64,000 nt of DNA from assembly GCF_902686445.1 (NCBI RefSeq), contig NC_062222.1, positions 132,253,035 to 132,317,034 on the forward strand. Direction: 5' to 3'. Made by a program: the position numbers and the translations under genes. The notes under the pieces are model-generated. The model was given only the letters and a program-made list of their open reading frames with translations, did not search any database and had not been told where the DNA came from. The stretch's first letter is position 1. Each line of letters begins with the position of its first letter. Origin of the DNA: Sciurus carolinensis. Taxonomy: Eukaryota; Chordata; Mammalia; Rodentia; Sciuridae. Positions 1 to 13,500 of the stretch are shown piece after piece.

Positions 1-2790
1 TAACTTAAAATTTAAAAGAGAAATGGATCCAAGTACTGTCAATTCATGGGACTTATAAAAGGGGGTTTAATTGGGTAAACAAATGACAGCAAGACATCTT
101 TGAAATTACTAACTCACAAGTTTTTCTACGCCATCAGACAATAGAGTGTTGGTTTCTAAAACATTTCTAAAATGTAATACTCATTGTTTCTGGGATTTTT
201 CTTCAACAAGGAAGAAATGGTTGGTGCTGTTCCCTACACTTGTCTGATATCTTAATTTTTATAGTTAGAAATAAATAAACTAGATTTAACATAAATGGGA
301 TTAATCATACTTTTGTTTGTTAGAGACAGCTGATTAGTTTACAAGTTAAAGTGCTAAAATATCAATGGCTAAATATGAAATAAAGTACTCTTTTAAAAAA
401 TTTTTATTTGTTCTAATTAGTTGTACATTAAGGTAATAAATATATTTAATCATTAAATGTGTGTTTTCATAGATTGGTAAATGGAAAAAGGTTTAAGATT
501 ACTTTGTGTCTGTGTCTTTACTGAAACAAAGTTAACTAAGATTTGAGTACTATCAGGTGGACTTTATATACAAAGAGTAAAAAAAGGTTTCAGTTGAATT
601 TCAATTGAAGTACCATAAAGACTTAAATGTCTTTTATTAAAGTGCAGTAATTTGTATAAATTCAGAAATTTCATACGATTGTTTCAAAATGTAAGTTTTA
701 AAAAGGATCAACAGTTAGGAAAGAGATATAAGAAGGTTCTAGATGTGCAAATATTTTTTTAGTATGGAAAGTAGAAGGAAAAGAAATGTTTATGAATGAG
801 AAAATCTTTATGTTGTAAAGTAAAAAGTTGTAGAATGTCTAAGAAAGGTACAAAAGGTTTGTGGACGACAAATTTCAAAAAGTTTGTGAATAAATTGATC
901 ATATATAAGTAACACAATTAGTTAAAGTTATTCAAGTTTTTTTTTCCCCTAAGGTCAGATATTAATGTACTAATACACTAAAGTATAATATTCTATGGTT
1001 GAAGTAAAAAAGATTTTTCACAACATTAATCTGCTCTTGTCTATCAAGATAATCTCTTTTGTCTGTTAAGTTTTATTTAGAGAAACTAGTCTTAAATGAA
1101 TTAGGGTTTTTACAACTTTGGTTAAAGAACAAATATCAACTATTACTTAGAGTATTACTCCATATTACAGAGTCTAAACTTGTCTTGTTTATTTAGCTTT
1201 TAATTTTTTACAGACTGCGTTTTGATTCACTGTACACAAATGGGGTACATAATTTCATTTCTATGGTTGTACACAATGCAGGTTCATACCATTCGTGTAA
1301 TCATACATGTACACAGGGCAATGATGTCTGTCTCATTCCACCATTTTTCATACCCCCTATTTTCTTCTACATATTCTAAAGTTCCCCCATTATTCTCTTA
1401 TTCCCCACCCCCACCCCATCCTCCACTTATCAGGGAAAACATTAGGCCTTTGGTTTTTTGGGCTTGGCTTATTTCACTTAGCATGATATTCTCCAATTCC
1501 ATCCATTTATTTGCAAATGCCATAATATTATTCTTCTTTATGGCTGAATAGTATTCCATTGTGTATATATACCAGAGTTTCTTTATCCATTCATCTGTTG
1601 AAGGGAATCTAGGTTGGTTCCACAATCTAGATATTGTGAACTGAGCTACTATAAACATTGATGTGTCTGTGTTACTGTAGTTTGCTGATTTTAGGTCCTT
1701 TGGGTATAAACTGGGGAGTGGGATAACTGGGTCAAAAGGTGGGTCCATTCCAAGTTTTCTTAGGATTCTAAACTTGTCTTTAAAAGTTAAACTTGGTTAA
1801 TATAAAAACATCAGTGTAATTGTGATGCTATTACTAACTTCTTGGTATAATAAATTGAATCCTAATCCAAGTATGCAAGTCTTTAAAGTACAAGGTTTAG
1901 AAGAACATTTTATCAAGCTTGTGTCCTTTAAACTAAGGTTTAAAGTAAAAATTTGGGATCATAAAAATTATGTTTCTTGGTTCACAACTATTATGCAAAC
2001 TCAATATGGTTTTACTATTGTAAATTTTATTTGTATTTTCCTTGTAAACTCTATTGTCTATTAGTGCCTTACAGAAGTGTAACTTCTAATATAACAATCT
2101 GAGTTAATTTGAGATAATAGGCTAACTTCCAGTACTAATACAGACTCTAATTAAATAGTAGGAGTAAATGATTGTAAAGTTATAGACATTAAAGTTAAAA
2201 CCCAGTACTCTTACTTTAAGACTGGTGAAACTGGCCTGCTGGATATTTAAGACCAAAATGTGGAGACAAATTTAAGGAAGAAAAATGGTCAAGAAAGAAA
2301 ATAGTCATATATTTGACTCTTGCCCTCTAAGTCACCTGGAATCCTGGGAATAAGAGGACTTCTCTAAAGGCTTTGAAACTGAGTCACATGACTTCCTGAT
2401 CAGGGGGATCACTGAGACCCTAGAGAACAGAAAGTCGACCTGTGCATATGCTAAAAAAGAGGAGGGTCATTGGAGAAGGGAAATATCCCTGATACTTCTA
2501 AGGGAAGCCCGTGTTCAAAGGACACTGACCCATCCTTGCAGATGGCACTAAAAGAGCTAAGAGGCTGCTATCAGGTTCTCAAGAGTGACCCCTGAGGGAA
2601 CTCTGCTGACTCTTAACAATAGATAAAAAGAAGGTCAATTTGACCACCTAGCAAAAACATTTATAACAAATGCACAGCCATTCCTGGGCATTTAAAAGAA
2701 AGGAGAATAATCCTTTTAATGCAACTTAATATGTACCCTTGTGTCCGGCCCATCAAAAGTAAATAAGACTGGAGGCTACAAAAGAGGGAT
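1..2790 (+). other. AT-rich sequence, possibly the decayed internal part of an endogenous retrovirus
   Basis: No gene was recognised. Apart from a truncated L1 at 1187-1766, the stretch is AT-rich and lacks long frames; the longest is an 80-codon frame at 1822-2064 with no motif I know. It is called possible retroviral interior only because it ends in a purine-rich tract (about 2778-2789) directly before a TGTT that could open an LTR at 2791, which is the polypurine-tract/3'-LTR arrangement of a provirus. No gag, pol or env protein motif was seen, so this is inference. It could equally be ordinary intergenic DNA. Confidence 0.3.
1187..1766 (-). mobile_element. 5'-truncated L1 3' end (older subfamily, no telomere-like tract)
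   Basis: The minus strand carries the last part of L1 ORF2 (frame 1398-1748, containing [11 protein letters not shown] and MEYYSAIKK, as in the C-terminus of the other L1s here) followed by a 3' UTR and an A-rich tail. Flanking 14-bp direct repeats TCTAAACTTGTCTT at 1173-1186 and 1767-1780 match exactly and mark a target-primed insertion. The 3' UTR has a C-rich stretch near 1403-1420 but none of the CCCTAA repeats seen in the younger copies, which places it in an older L1 subfamily. Confidence 0.92.
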
Positions 2791-3911
2791 TGTTAGACAG
2801 GAGTGCCTGGTAACTATCAAAGGAGACTATCAGATTCAGAATTTTCAGTCAATAGTCAATTTAAGGCTTACAAATCCTGTTAACCTCCTACATAGGCAGA
2901 CTTGATCTGTGTTTTCTAGTATGATTATCTAGCCCTAAGTAACAGAAATAAAGGAATCTCTACTAAGCTCAGAGGTTATGCCAATAAAAAGGTATTTTGT
3001 AAAAATCAAATGACATTAAATAGATTGACTACATCTTATGGGGGTATCTGTGACATAAAAACTAAGTGTTGAGTTTACATTCCCAACAACTTTGGCAATG
3101 TTAAAGGTTGACATTCCCAAATAAAGGCCTTGTCCTCACGGGCCTTGTTATGGCAACAACTTCTTAGCTCTTGCACCTCCTGATGAGAGATTATCATGAT
3201 ATCCATTGACATGTTCCAGTTGCTGCAACAACTTTTTGTATTAATCTTGTTCCAATACTCCTGTCTTTTTGTTTCTCTCATAGAAGCACCATCTTCTCAG
3301 ATGACTTTATCACCCACACTTTCTGAACCAGACTTTATGTCATGGACCCCACAACTGACTGAAAACATTCCTAAGAGGGAAACTGAAACTGCTTGCCCCA
3401 CGTCACAGACTCTCAGCTCAAAATAGCTAGAGTGGCCATCATCCATTTTCCTCTAACAGCAGTTAGAGTGGAGTTCTCAGAGACGAACTGAAGCCAGGGG
3501 TGGGAGTGTGCAAAGGAACAGTCAGGGTAAGTAATGAATAACTTGGCCCAATTGGGGAGATGGGGGCTGGTTCAAAGGAGGAAATGGAATGTGAATACCT
3601 TCAGGACACTTCCCCACTCTCCACTGGTTGCCAAGGTAACCTGCCTCCAGGGATTGTTTCTCCCTGCAGGAAGTTGTAGGGGTTATTAATTAATGCTTCC
3701 TGGGCTGCTCCCTTCCTACCTGGGTGGGAGAGGACAGGCCATGAGAACAAAGGAAATCTAAAATGTATAAAAGGAGCAGGACTCCTCCACTTCTTTGGAC
3801 ACTGAGTTCTGGGCTCCCTTCTCTGTGGAGATGTCCGTCTCTGTTGGTCCTTTAAATAAAACTTGCTGTCTATGTTTGCCTTGGCATTTCTTGGGTGTTC
3901 GGTCTTCAACA
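2791..3911 (+). mobile_element. Candidate ERV1 (gammaretrovirus-like) LTR
   Basis: The segment begins TGTT and ends AACA, the usual inverted termini of an LTR. It holds a TATA box (TATAAAA, 3766-3772) and a polyadenylation signal (AATAAA, 3855-3860) 83 bp downstream, followed by TTGCTGT and a short U5-like end: the U3-R-U5 order of gammaretroviral LTRs. A purine-rich run directly before the start would be the polypurine tract and would make this the 3' LTR. The length (about 1.1 kb) is long for the class, so the left boundary is less certain than the right. No partner LTR is in the window. Confidence 0.55.
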
Positions 3912-6900
3912 TTCTGGGGAAACTGAACTCAGCCCTGACTGATTCTCATCACTGGCTTCACTACCTTTTCCCTTCCTTCGTCTTCCAAATGGAACCCAGG
4001 CTCTCCAGTTCAGGCGTGTCTTTTCGTGGGAAGCTTCCAAGATCATCCTCCTTCCCTTGAATGCAGTTGCTGTCTTCTGTGATCCAACAGTGTCTTTGCA
4101 GATATTTCTTTATTTCACCACATTGCGATTCTCGATCAACCTCTCTTGCTGTCCTATGGGCTATTGACTCTGTGAAGGTGGCACTTTTAACTATGCCATC
4201 CCAGTTTTCCTGACCCCTAAGGCCCCAGACTTCCTTCTCCTTCAAACAGGTGAGGTTATGGGAACCTTAAAGTTTAAAGTCTTAAAACGCAATCTCCTAG
4301 TTCATAGATACAGATACATGAATTAGTTAGCAAGAGTCAACTGAAGTCAAGCGTTGGTGACAGACTTTTAGCACACCTCAACTCTGCTCTGAGATGCTAG
4401 ACCTGTGAATATCAAACAGTTCAACACTGATACGTGGAAAGATACTTACTAGCAAGTGCATAGATAGAAGAGTTTCTTTGGTTACTTTTAGTTTCATATT
4501 TATAGAGACTGGTAAGGGTCTGGAACACTAACATGAATTCTCCTATCCTACCGTTCCATCCCCTACAGCTCTGGTCTTTGTGCTGTGATTCAAAAGAGTT
4601 CTAAAAATCTACGTATCTATAATAATTGTAGAGTGAAGTAAGTCTTAGACTGTCATAGCTGTGAGACATTACTGATGAGGAGGAAGAAGCCCAACAAGGG
4701 TTGATAAATTACCAAGTGAATCCTGAACGCAAGGTGCTGGGCAGAAGCATGCACATCCTGCCTTTCATTTCATCCTTTCAAGAAAGCCCCACAACACCCT
4801 GGGTTTTGAGACCAGCAGGCAGTAGCTTTGGGGTTTTTCAACCAGAACAAAATGATTAGAGTCAGAGCTGGGGTTTGACGGCAGCCACTTTTAGGTTCAC
4901 AAGCTATGCAGTATTCTTTGTCTTCATTCACCAACCATTTCTCTTCAAAAATGGCACAACTGAAATCAAAAGGTTTTATTTCATGACTGGTGTCACTTAG
5001 TGAGTGACAAATCAAGGGCAGGAACACAAGGGCTGTGACTCCATGGGGCTGTTGTTGCTTTCTCAACCGTTCATCAGACCTAGTCTCCGTGCTATACTCA
5101 GCCCGATGCAGGCCCACTCAGCAGTTCTAGATCAGGGAACTCAACCTGGTAGCTCATTCTCATTCCTCAAGTCTTGGGTTAAACACCTGTCAGTCACGGC
5201 AGACCAGGTTACACTCTAGCTAAGAGTCTTAGTGGCTGCAAGCAGCAACAGTGGTTGTGCATACTCCATGCCCACTGGTGGGCAGCTCTGGGCTCTACTT
5301 TCAACTTCCTTCCTCCCGGGCCCAGGTAGATGCAGCCTGGTGACGTGGATGGTGTACTGGCCCTACATCCTCTCCGCAAGACTGGATACTGCTCCCTGGG
5401 GCTCAGGACACTGGATAAAAATTCAGGTTAGCTGTTCCTACAAGCCTTCAGTGCCAACCAATGTAAAATGGTGCAGAGAAGCTGTGCTAGAACTTACATT
5501 TTGTCAGGAGAGAAGGCACATGTCAACTAATGTAATTCAAGTCCAGTTCTTAAGGGAAGGAGGAGCTCTCTTGCACGCTGTTTTTCTGGAGGAAACCCTC
5601 ATATCTGCAACCCCCTGCAATACACATGAAGGGTCTGGGGACAACTACATAACTTTTTCAGCCTGTTGGCTGCTCATGGTGATTGCAATGTTATTTTGAG
5701 TCTTGGACAGAGTATTTTTTCCCTGTTATTATTATTTTTATTCTAGTTTCATGGTTTCTTTGGCAAAACAATTTCCTTACAAACCTTGCTGACTTAAAAT
5801 TTGTTTTTCTTCAGTTAGTCTCAAGTGCCACCCCAAGTTCTTTCGTCAGGCATGATTCTCCAGTTTGATTTATTTCTTGCCTCTTGGCTGTGAGGTTTCT
5901 TTCTTCCTCCAGTAAAAGGTAGCTAGCTGATACCTTGTGGCATTCCAAAATAAAATCTGGGAAGATAATACCCCAGTTCCCATCTTTGTCCAGTTCAATC
6001 GAAATGTTGCACTGGGTCTCATAAGCTTTTAAAAATGGCTCATTCCTAATCCTCGGAACAGTTGGCTTTCCTAACCCAGCACAACTCTGAATTTCTGGAC
6101 TTTGGCATTTTCTTTCTTCTCTGCTTTCCAACTAGCCAATTCTTTCCTGAGTTACTTTTTCTTTATTTAATCCTTGCCAAACACACCCAATAACAACAAA
6201 ACCACTGAAAAAAAAATCTGTTTACAACCCCTTCCTTAACTCATAAGGAAAACAGTCTGACACCTGAATGATCTGCTTCCATACAGCATGCATCTCTTGT
6301 TATTTATTCAGAGGTCCCTGCCAATCAACTTCAACTCACCTTATTTTATCTTGTTTGCTTTCTGTTGTTGTTTGTTTTGTTTTTTATAGGGGCCAACTTC
6401 AAGGGGTCACCTTTTGATCCAGTTATGGTCAACTATCTTCTATGTGAAATCTAAGTACTTGCTGGTTCAGTACCATAGGGGACCATTCCTCACTCACTTT
6501 AGAATCACATGTGTGCTGCAAAGTTCTCTTTTAGGGTCCCAGGCGCCTTTCACTTTGTAGGTCCAAAATCACCCTGGAGTCCTCCTCCTTGGCAGCTAGA
6601 AGAAAGTTTGGAGACTCACGTGGGAGTCTTTAGTGATAGGGACTGGGTGTAGCAAACACCATCAAGGTCCACATTTCATTGGCTAGAACTCAGTCATGCA
6701 GCTCTGCAATTCATTCTGCCTGTGGACCAGGGGAAAAGTAAATAAGGAATAAATAACATTTTCTCAGCCATAGTCCAAAAAGACTTCTTTTCCACATTCT
6801 CTACCTATTTCAATAATAATGTCAATTACTTGTCCCCATAGACGAAATTCAGGATTCAGATCCCATATCTAATCTTCTGCTGAGTCTTAATACCTTTAAT

Positions 6901-7339
6901 ATCTCTTTCCGTTTTGCCCATTTGTTCCACTATGACAACCAAAGTCTTCGTTTAGGTATCCATTTAACTACAATGGAACTTCTATAACCACCACCTCCCG
7001 GATCTGACTACCTCCTGTGAAGATTTCCTCCAGTCTGAGTTGCACTCAGCTGCTAGGCCTGCCTTAATAAAGTGAAAATGTGGTCATCCTACTCCAGGGA
7101 TTTCAATATTCCCATCACTTCTTATGTCTTTTAGAAAGTCAACATTTTTTTTAACACAAAGTTCCCTTAGTGATCTGTCCCTATTTGTCCATCTACAATT
7201 AACTTTGGCCTCTCTTGACTCTCTGCTTTGCTTCAGCCAGCACCAACCATGTTTTGTTAATAATTTTAATTATTTTTTGATATTATTGTAGAGTCACATG
7301 ATATTATTGTAGAAACGATGCCTCAACCACTTTTAATTC
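3912..7339. other. Unassigned sequence, no gene recognised
   Basis: Ordinary-looking mixed-composition DNA. The longest frame (5232-5699, plus strand, 155 codons) opens on GTG rather than ATG and is discussed among the findings. Other frames are short and overlap one another on both strands. No RNA gene, well-bounded repeat or promoter could be supported. Confidence 0.5.
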
Positions 7340-7660
7340 CTGAAGCATGTCATGCATCTGCCTCTCCCACATGCCTCCAGAGAGACTTTCTGTTCATTAA
7401 CTCTCACTTATAATTTAATCCTGGTTTTAACTGTTTCCTCCCCTGGGAAGCCATCCCCTCTCCCCGCTCTGTGGGTCTGGTGCTCTCTCCTCATCCTCCT
7501 ACTTCACTTGTATGTTTCCACCTTCAGGCATAACCTGCAGCAGGGTCTTGCTGGTCTCTGCATCTTACCGGAGGCAGGGACTATTTCTCTTTACAATCTC
7601 ATAACCTTGGTGTGTGGCTCCGCTCTTGGCCCACAGAAGGTACTTTGCAAATGACTGGAT
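7340..7660 (+). repeat. Probable LINE-2 3'-end fragment
   Basis: A stretch rich in CT and TCC ends in GGAGGCAGGGACTATTTCTC followed by a CCACAGAAGGTACTTT-like end. This is the familiar tail of L2 (gGCAGGGACT...cAGTAGGTGCT). It is highly diverged; the identification is by eye and the left boundary is approximate. Confidence 0.45.
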
Positions 7661-10399
7661 TTCTGCTTTGGTAGACTCCACAATGGCTCAGTATTTGGGC
7701 TCTGGATTCTGTCTAATTGTATTTTGTACATTGAAAAGTGAATTCAGCAGCTGTAGTGTGTTTAATCCCTGAATATTCCAAAGAAACTACTGACTCATGC
7801 CAGCTCATGGAAATTAACCTCCCAGCCCTTGGAAAACACTGCCTGCCAAAAGTGTCTTTGCATGCCTGGGGGCTTGGCCATTCTAGAGAGTTTGAGCTAA
7901 AAATGCTGTTTATGGTGGGGCTCCTGGGCACAATCTCTTTTTGAGAGCTGGAGAGGATGAAGACAAATAACTGAGGCCGGCCAACTAGGAGTCCCTGCCT
8001 CTGTGGCAGATTCCCAGTGAATACCCTGGACACGGAGGCTCGGGTAGCTTCCCTGGTGAGCAATACTCTACACATACTGATACATATGGTGGATAGGAGA
8101 ATTAAGCACTGTCTGTGTTGCATGCTGAACTAGGACAAATGGAAGACTGTGTCTGGGCTCTCCTGGACTCCACCCTATTGCTACTGCTCATCTGAATCTC
8201 CTTGTTCTTGGTGTGGTAAGTTGCAACTATAATGCCTTTTTGGAGTTCTGTGAATCCTATTAATTCAAATGATGTAAGAGAGTCTTGGGAACCCAAAATG
8301 ACATTGGATTTAATTTCAAAACAAATTAGTTCTCTGACAACAGATATAAACCCTATAGACTTTAGTTTCATTATTTGATATTTAGGGCTAATATTAGTAG
8401 TACTTACCTCATTGGAGGACCCAAGATGATTCAAAATTGCATGTAACAGGCATTTGAACAATTATGAGTGATCAATAAGTATTAGGTACTTCTTAGTTAT
8501 TGCTATACCATAAGCATTTCCATGTTTATTACACATAATTTTTAAATATTTAAAAATGAGAGTATGTGTTTGCTGTCTGTGTTGAACTGTCTTTCTGTTT
8601 CTCAGCTTCCCTTCTCAGTGGGAAGATACAGGGTGCTGTGAACGGAACTCTTAACTAGAATGAGATATATTCAGTATATTCAATGCTTGTATAATTATAT
8701 CAAAATGGATTCTGCTGTCATGTATAACCCAAAAGAACCAATAACTCAAAAAGTATTTAGAAATAACTGCATACTATTCCTTTAAAGGATATCTTCTGCC
8801 ATGTCTTCATCATGAATATCAGTTTTTTCCTAATTATTTTTATCATTAACAACATAGTACTGGATATGCTCATGGGGATTTCTATAATTTAATTTCCTTA
8901 AGATACATTCCACAGATGAAATTTCTGGGTCAAAAAGACGAAATATTTTATACTTGTTTCATGTGTGTTGACAGATTGCTTTTCAAAACATCAGTACCAG
9001 TTTATATTTTTAAAAACTAAGATTTTGTCCATTTTCTTAGACCTATGAGGAAAAATTTAAAGAAGTGATTTTTTATCAAGTATCTCAGAGAAATGCAACA
9101 TCCTAATGTGACCACAAATTTTTTGAAAATGAACCAAAAAAAATTCTTTTCTCCCTCTGTTTCTGAAAAGGGAAGGCTCATATTTACAAAAATGGCAATT
9201 ATTGCTTTATGCAAGCATCTGTGGATAAAGAGAGAATTCACCTAATAAATGCATCCTAATAGATGAAAAAATAACCTCTATTGGCAAATCTGCATCTATT
9301 AGAGTGAATTAAGGGGAAAGGAAAACATTTTTATCCTCAGTTCTACAGACGGAATTAATTCATTAGGCAGCATTATGTTAATCACCTTCATTTGTAATGT
9401 GATAGTCTTGTCATCCATGTTTGCACAAATCTGAAGCAGGAAATGAGGTTTTTCTGCAGGTGAATTTCAACTTCAGCTTCTCCATGGGTATCACTGTCAT
9501 GAGAGCATTCTCATTCTCCCTACGCGCCTCTGTAATTAAATGGAGGTGGTAGTCCAAATAAGAGCTATAGCTGCAGACTCAACTTGCAACTTTTAATCTT
9601 TCTATTGGAACTTTCCTGATGGGTCTGCTCAGGCTGACTGCTCTCAGGGAGGAATGCAGCACAGACATCTTTATGAACTCCGCTAACAGAGGAAACTGGA
9701 ATGTTCCAAGGTCACAAAATGACATCCTGGCTGTCTACACATGCTCTTCATAAATGAAGCTCTGCAGACTCATTTTGCCTTTCCCCGACCACTTAGCAGC
9801 AAAAGACCTGCAACTGGCATCCTCAGGACCTCTCCAAAATGGAGCCTTTCAGGAGAGAAACTGTGATAACCAGAGGAATCAATGCAGAAACCACAGGGCT
9901 CATCCATTTATCTCACCAAATTCATCGCTGCTTTCCCCTTGAACTGTGACCTTCCCTGGGCTTGTACTAAATGCTGCCCCACTGTCCATGCACAGATTGT
10001 CCCACTGTCTTCATTGTCCTCCTATCTCTGTGCTGCCAAGCCCTAAACACCTGTCCAGACGTGGAAATGTGTGACTTGCTCTCGATCATCCTTCTGGAGA
10101 TTTCCATGTGATTAGCAAACTCAGGTTTGTGTTGTAGGAATTTCGATGCATGTCCATTCCCTCCTCTGAACAATCAAACTATCTGAGAGATAGATTATGT
10201 CTGATTCACCTCCATATTCTCAAATGGACCAGCACAAAGCAGTGGTTAAAGAAGACCATGTTGAATGAATAACTAAGCAAAATGGATGGAAAAAGGGCAT
10301 TGTGTGAATGTATGTCATATTAGGATAAAGAATCCTGACTGTAGGGACATTCATTACCTCTATAATTAAAAAAAAAAAAAATGTCGAATATCTACTCTG
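7661..10399. other. Unassigned sequence, including a stretch that looks unique (about 9240-9580)
   Basis: No gene was recognised. About 8640-8760 looks like the tail of an old retroelement (a CTGTCATGTATAA motif followed by an A-rich end) but the family is uncertain. About 9240-9580 shows no repeat signature and has several TAATTA/ATTAAT-type cores, as seen in some homeodomain-bound conserved elements; conservation could not be tested here. The rest has only short overlapping frames. Confidence 0.4.
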
Positions 10400-10590
10400 T
10401 CCCATGTCAAATGCTGGCTCTGCTTCTAATTAGCTATGTGATTTTGGGCACATAATTTTTCTGAATCTCAGTATCCTCCTTTATAGAACAGAGATAATGA
10501 TTTCCAACTTATAGGGGTTTCATGAGCAATAAATGAGAAAAATTATAAAAACCTCTCTCAGTGCAAGATTTGCATAATGATTCATATTTT
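10400..10590 (+). repeat. MIR SINE fragment
   Basis: The order of signature phrases matches MIR: CTTCTAATTAGCTATGTGATTTTGGGCA, then a CTGAATCTCAGTATCCTCCTT core, GAACAGAGATAATGAT, and a trailing TCATGAGCAATAAATGAGAAAA. MIR is a tRNA-derived SINE active before placental mammals radiated, so this copy is a very old fossil. Confidence 0.75.
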
Positions 10591-13500
10591 CCTTTTTCCT
10601 TTTCCTTCTATCAGAAAAAAAAAATAGAAATCAATCAAAAAAGTACAATCCTTTGCCAAGTCAGTACTATGGAGTCCCCGTGCTTAGATAAAAGAAAATA
10701 AAAGTAAGAAAATTACTTCTAAAATGTAGTCTTATCCTGACTCATAAGATATATAGGACTGTTTGCAATATTACAAATTGAATGATGTAGCTCACATTTT
10801 CATGGTGCTTCATACTTCTTCTAATGTGGAAACTGAGGCTCAGAGTCAAATTGCTTCCTGTGGCTATCTGAACAGGAAGCACCAGGGCCAGAGAGCAGAC
10901 CCCTTGTCCTGGCACCCAGTTGAACACTTTCAGGCTCTAAAACCTCCACCAGTAAGAAGTGCTGCTGCCCCAGGACACGTTTCAGCCAGATTTTTCTTAT
11001 CCATCTCCTTATTCCAGATATTTTCCCAGTGGGCTCAGTTTCCAGCAGGCCTCTCCTTTTCCAGCTCCTGCCTACCATCCTGGACTCCTGCAAGAAAGGC
11101 CTAGTAAATATGTCATCAAGGCAGTGTGTCATAAATCCAGCTTGTCAGGATGCTGCTGGGAGCTGGGAGCACAGCCCAGGTGAGCCATAATGGGAAAACA
11201 AGTGAGCCTTTCTCCCTGAGCCGGAACCCGCTGCCAGTTCACCTTGCAGTGATGTGCGTGCTTCCTGCAGCTGGCTATGCAGCTTTGGTGAGTGTGACGC
11301 ATTTGTTTTTATCCCTCATCAGACAGGAAGCCATTCTGCTCTATAGTTTCTATGCCAGAAGGGTTTTGTGATGAACCCTAGAGAGTATGTCCCATCGTGA
11401 TCCAGAGAAAGAGTCCATGGCACCTGAAATAGCTGAGCAAAGGAAGGGAACCCCAAATCCCTCTACTCTTTTCTGAATCAGGGGAACACAGAACCTGCAA
11501 ATACCTTTTTTAAGGAAGTAATGGACTGAGAGGAGTCTGCCTTCAGCACCTGGAAAACTGGGCTTTAGTTCTTCTTTTGATAAAATGTTACCAAAAAATT
11601 CACTTAAACTACAAATTTGCCCAACTATATGAATTACTTTGGACAATCATATATATATATATTCTTGAACTTGATATTGAGTTGCAATGGCTGAGGGATA
11701 AGCCTGGAACCACATATTTTTAATAAGTATTTCAAGTGCTATCAGATATATTTGGAAAATATGGGTTCATAATCTCCAAAGCCCCTGGCATCTGAGTTAA
11801 TAATATATGGAAGATGGTGGGCATAAGCGGTCAATATCTCACCTTCTTCATATTACCTGGAGAGTTTGCTAAAAAATGCAAATTCCCAAACTGTACTAAA
11901 GACATGCTGAATCAGAGTCCTTGGGAGTGTCTCTTATGCACTTTTATAACAGGCTCTCCAAGTGATTTTTATCCACATCGAGATTTGGGAGTCACTAATA
12001 GAATTTCTTTCTACAGCTTGCTGTGTTTGAAGACACTATCAATTTCATAGGCAGTTGTAAGGATTGTGGGAGATAAAAATTATTTAACATAGTTTCTGCC
12101 ATGAGTGAGTCCCGGAAATCTCTTACATGCAGACATAATAAAAAGCTGAGTGCTTTTTCTTTTGGTTTCCACACCATACCAGGAGGGAGCATAGTGACTG
12201 GTCAATATGTTCTTATTGATCAAAACTACTTCCAAAGTTGATGGTGTGTATTCTGTTTTCTCCTGTTTATTTTTGAACTGGAAGAATCTCAGTGGAATGA
12301 AAACTGGGCCTTCACCAGAGCTATTCTTGTCCTCATAAAATGTTACATTTGGATTGCTAAAGCAGCGTCTTCTGAGATGGGCAGGGTTATTATTAGCCTC
12401 GTTTCATGTAAGGAAAAGCAGATGCACAGGGGAAGGTGACCTTGACCTTGCAGGGTGCACTTGGTGAACTCAGCCACTTCATCTTCCATCTAGTCTGTCC
12501 CACTGCCCCCTGCTGCTTGTCACATCTGCAATTACAAGGCCATCACCATTACCAAATCTTTTCCCAAAACTTCTCCCCTCCTTCCCTTGTCTTTATGCTC
12601 TGCATTCACCTTGCAAAGATTCCATCTTTTCACACGGGCCCTGTCTCCAGCCAGCATGTGATAAATAAATCACATGGAGGTGCCAGGCACAAAGGAAGTT
12701 GGTTCCTTAAGCTGTGACTGCTTTCAACACAATGTGCATGGAAGGGACTTTGATGGTGGAAATTCAGACACACTGGCACCTAAACAGGTGAAAGAGAGTA
12801 AGTCAGAAATTCTTCCCCTTGAATAATAATTCTGAAGATAACTTTTCCTCCATGTCTCTGGCTGCTACTGATGCCAGCTTTGTCCCCATTCTCTTGGCCT
12901 TTCATGTTATTCAGAGAAAAGCACAGATCTCCTGGGTCCCTGAATATCTTGGGAGTCATTTTAGACATCAGCTCTTTTCACATGTGAGAATGATGTCAGG
13001 AGTAGACATGGAACAACACAGAACAGAGGCTACCAGGGGGTCTCATCCGACTTAGGAGAATCCTGACATCAGGCCTGACGTTCTGGCCTTGGGCCTCTAG
13101 CGCAAGAGTTCCCCACAGTGATGGCATGGGTGAAAGAAACTTCAGCCTGATGTTTCATGGGATGTTTTCACATGTCTACCTCTGACACAGTATTTCTATT
13201 TGGAATTTTGCAATAGTACTTAATTTATCCTTTGTAACCTCATCCTAGAATTGATATTCAAGTACACTTAGCATTCAGATTAATTAAAATATATTCATTT
13301 CTTCATTATTTTATGTGAACTACTCAATTATTTTCTCACCAAGAATAATAATCATTAGCTCTTGGAGTATTCTCAGCGCTTCCATTCCTATTTTTATTTC
13401 AATTTTTTGAAGTTATCAATCCTCTTGTACAGAATGATGCATAAAAATACGCCAGGTATTAAACATATGAATTCAGATTCTTTTAACATATGGGATTACG

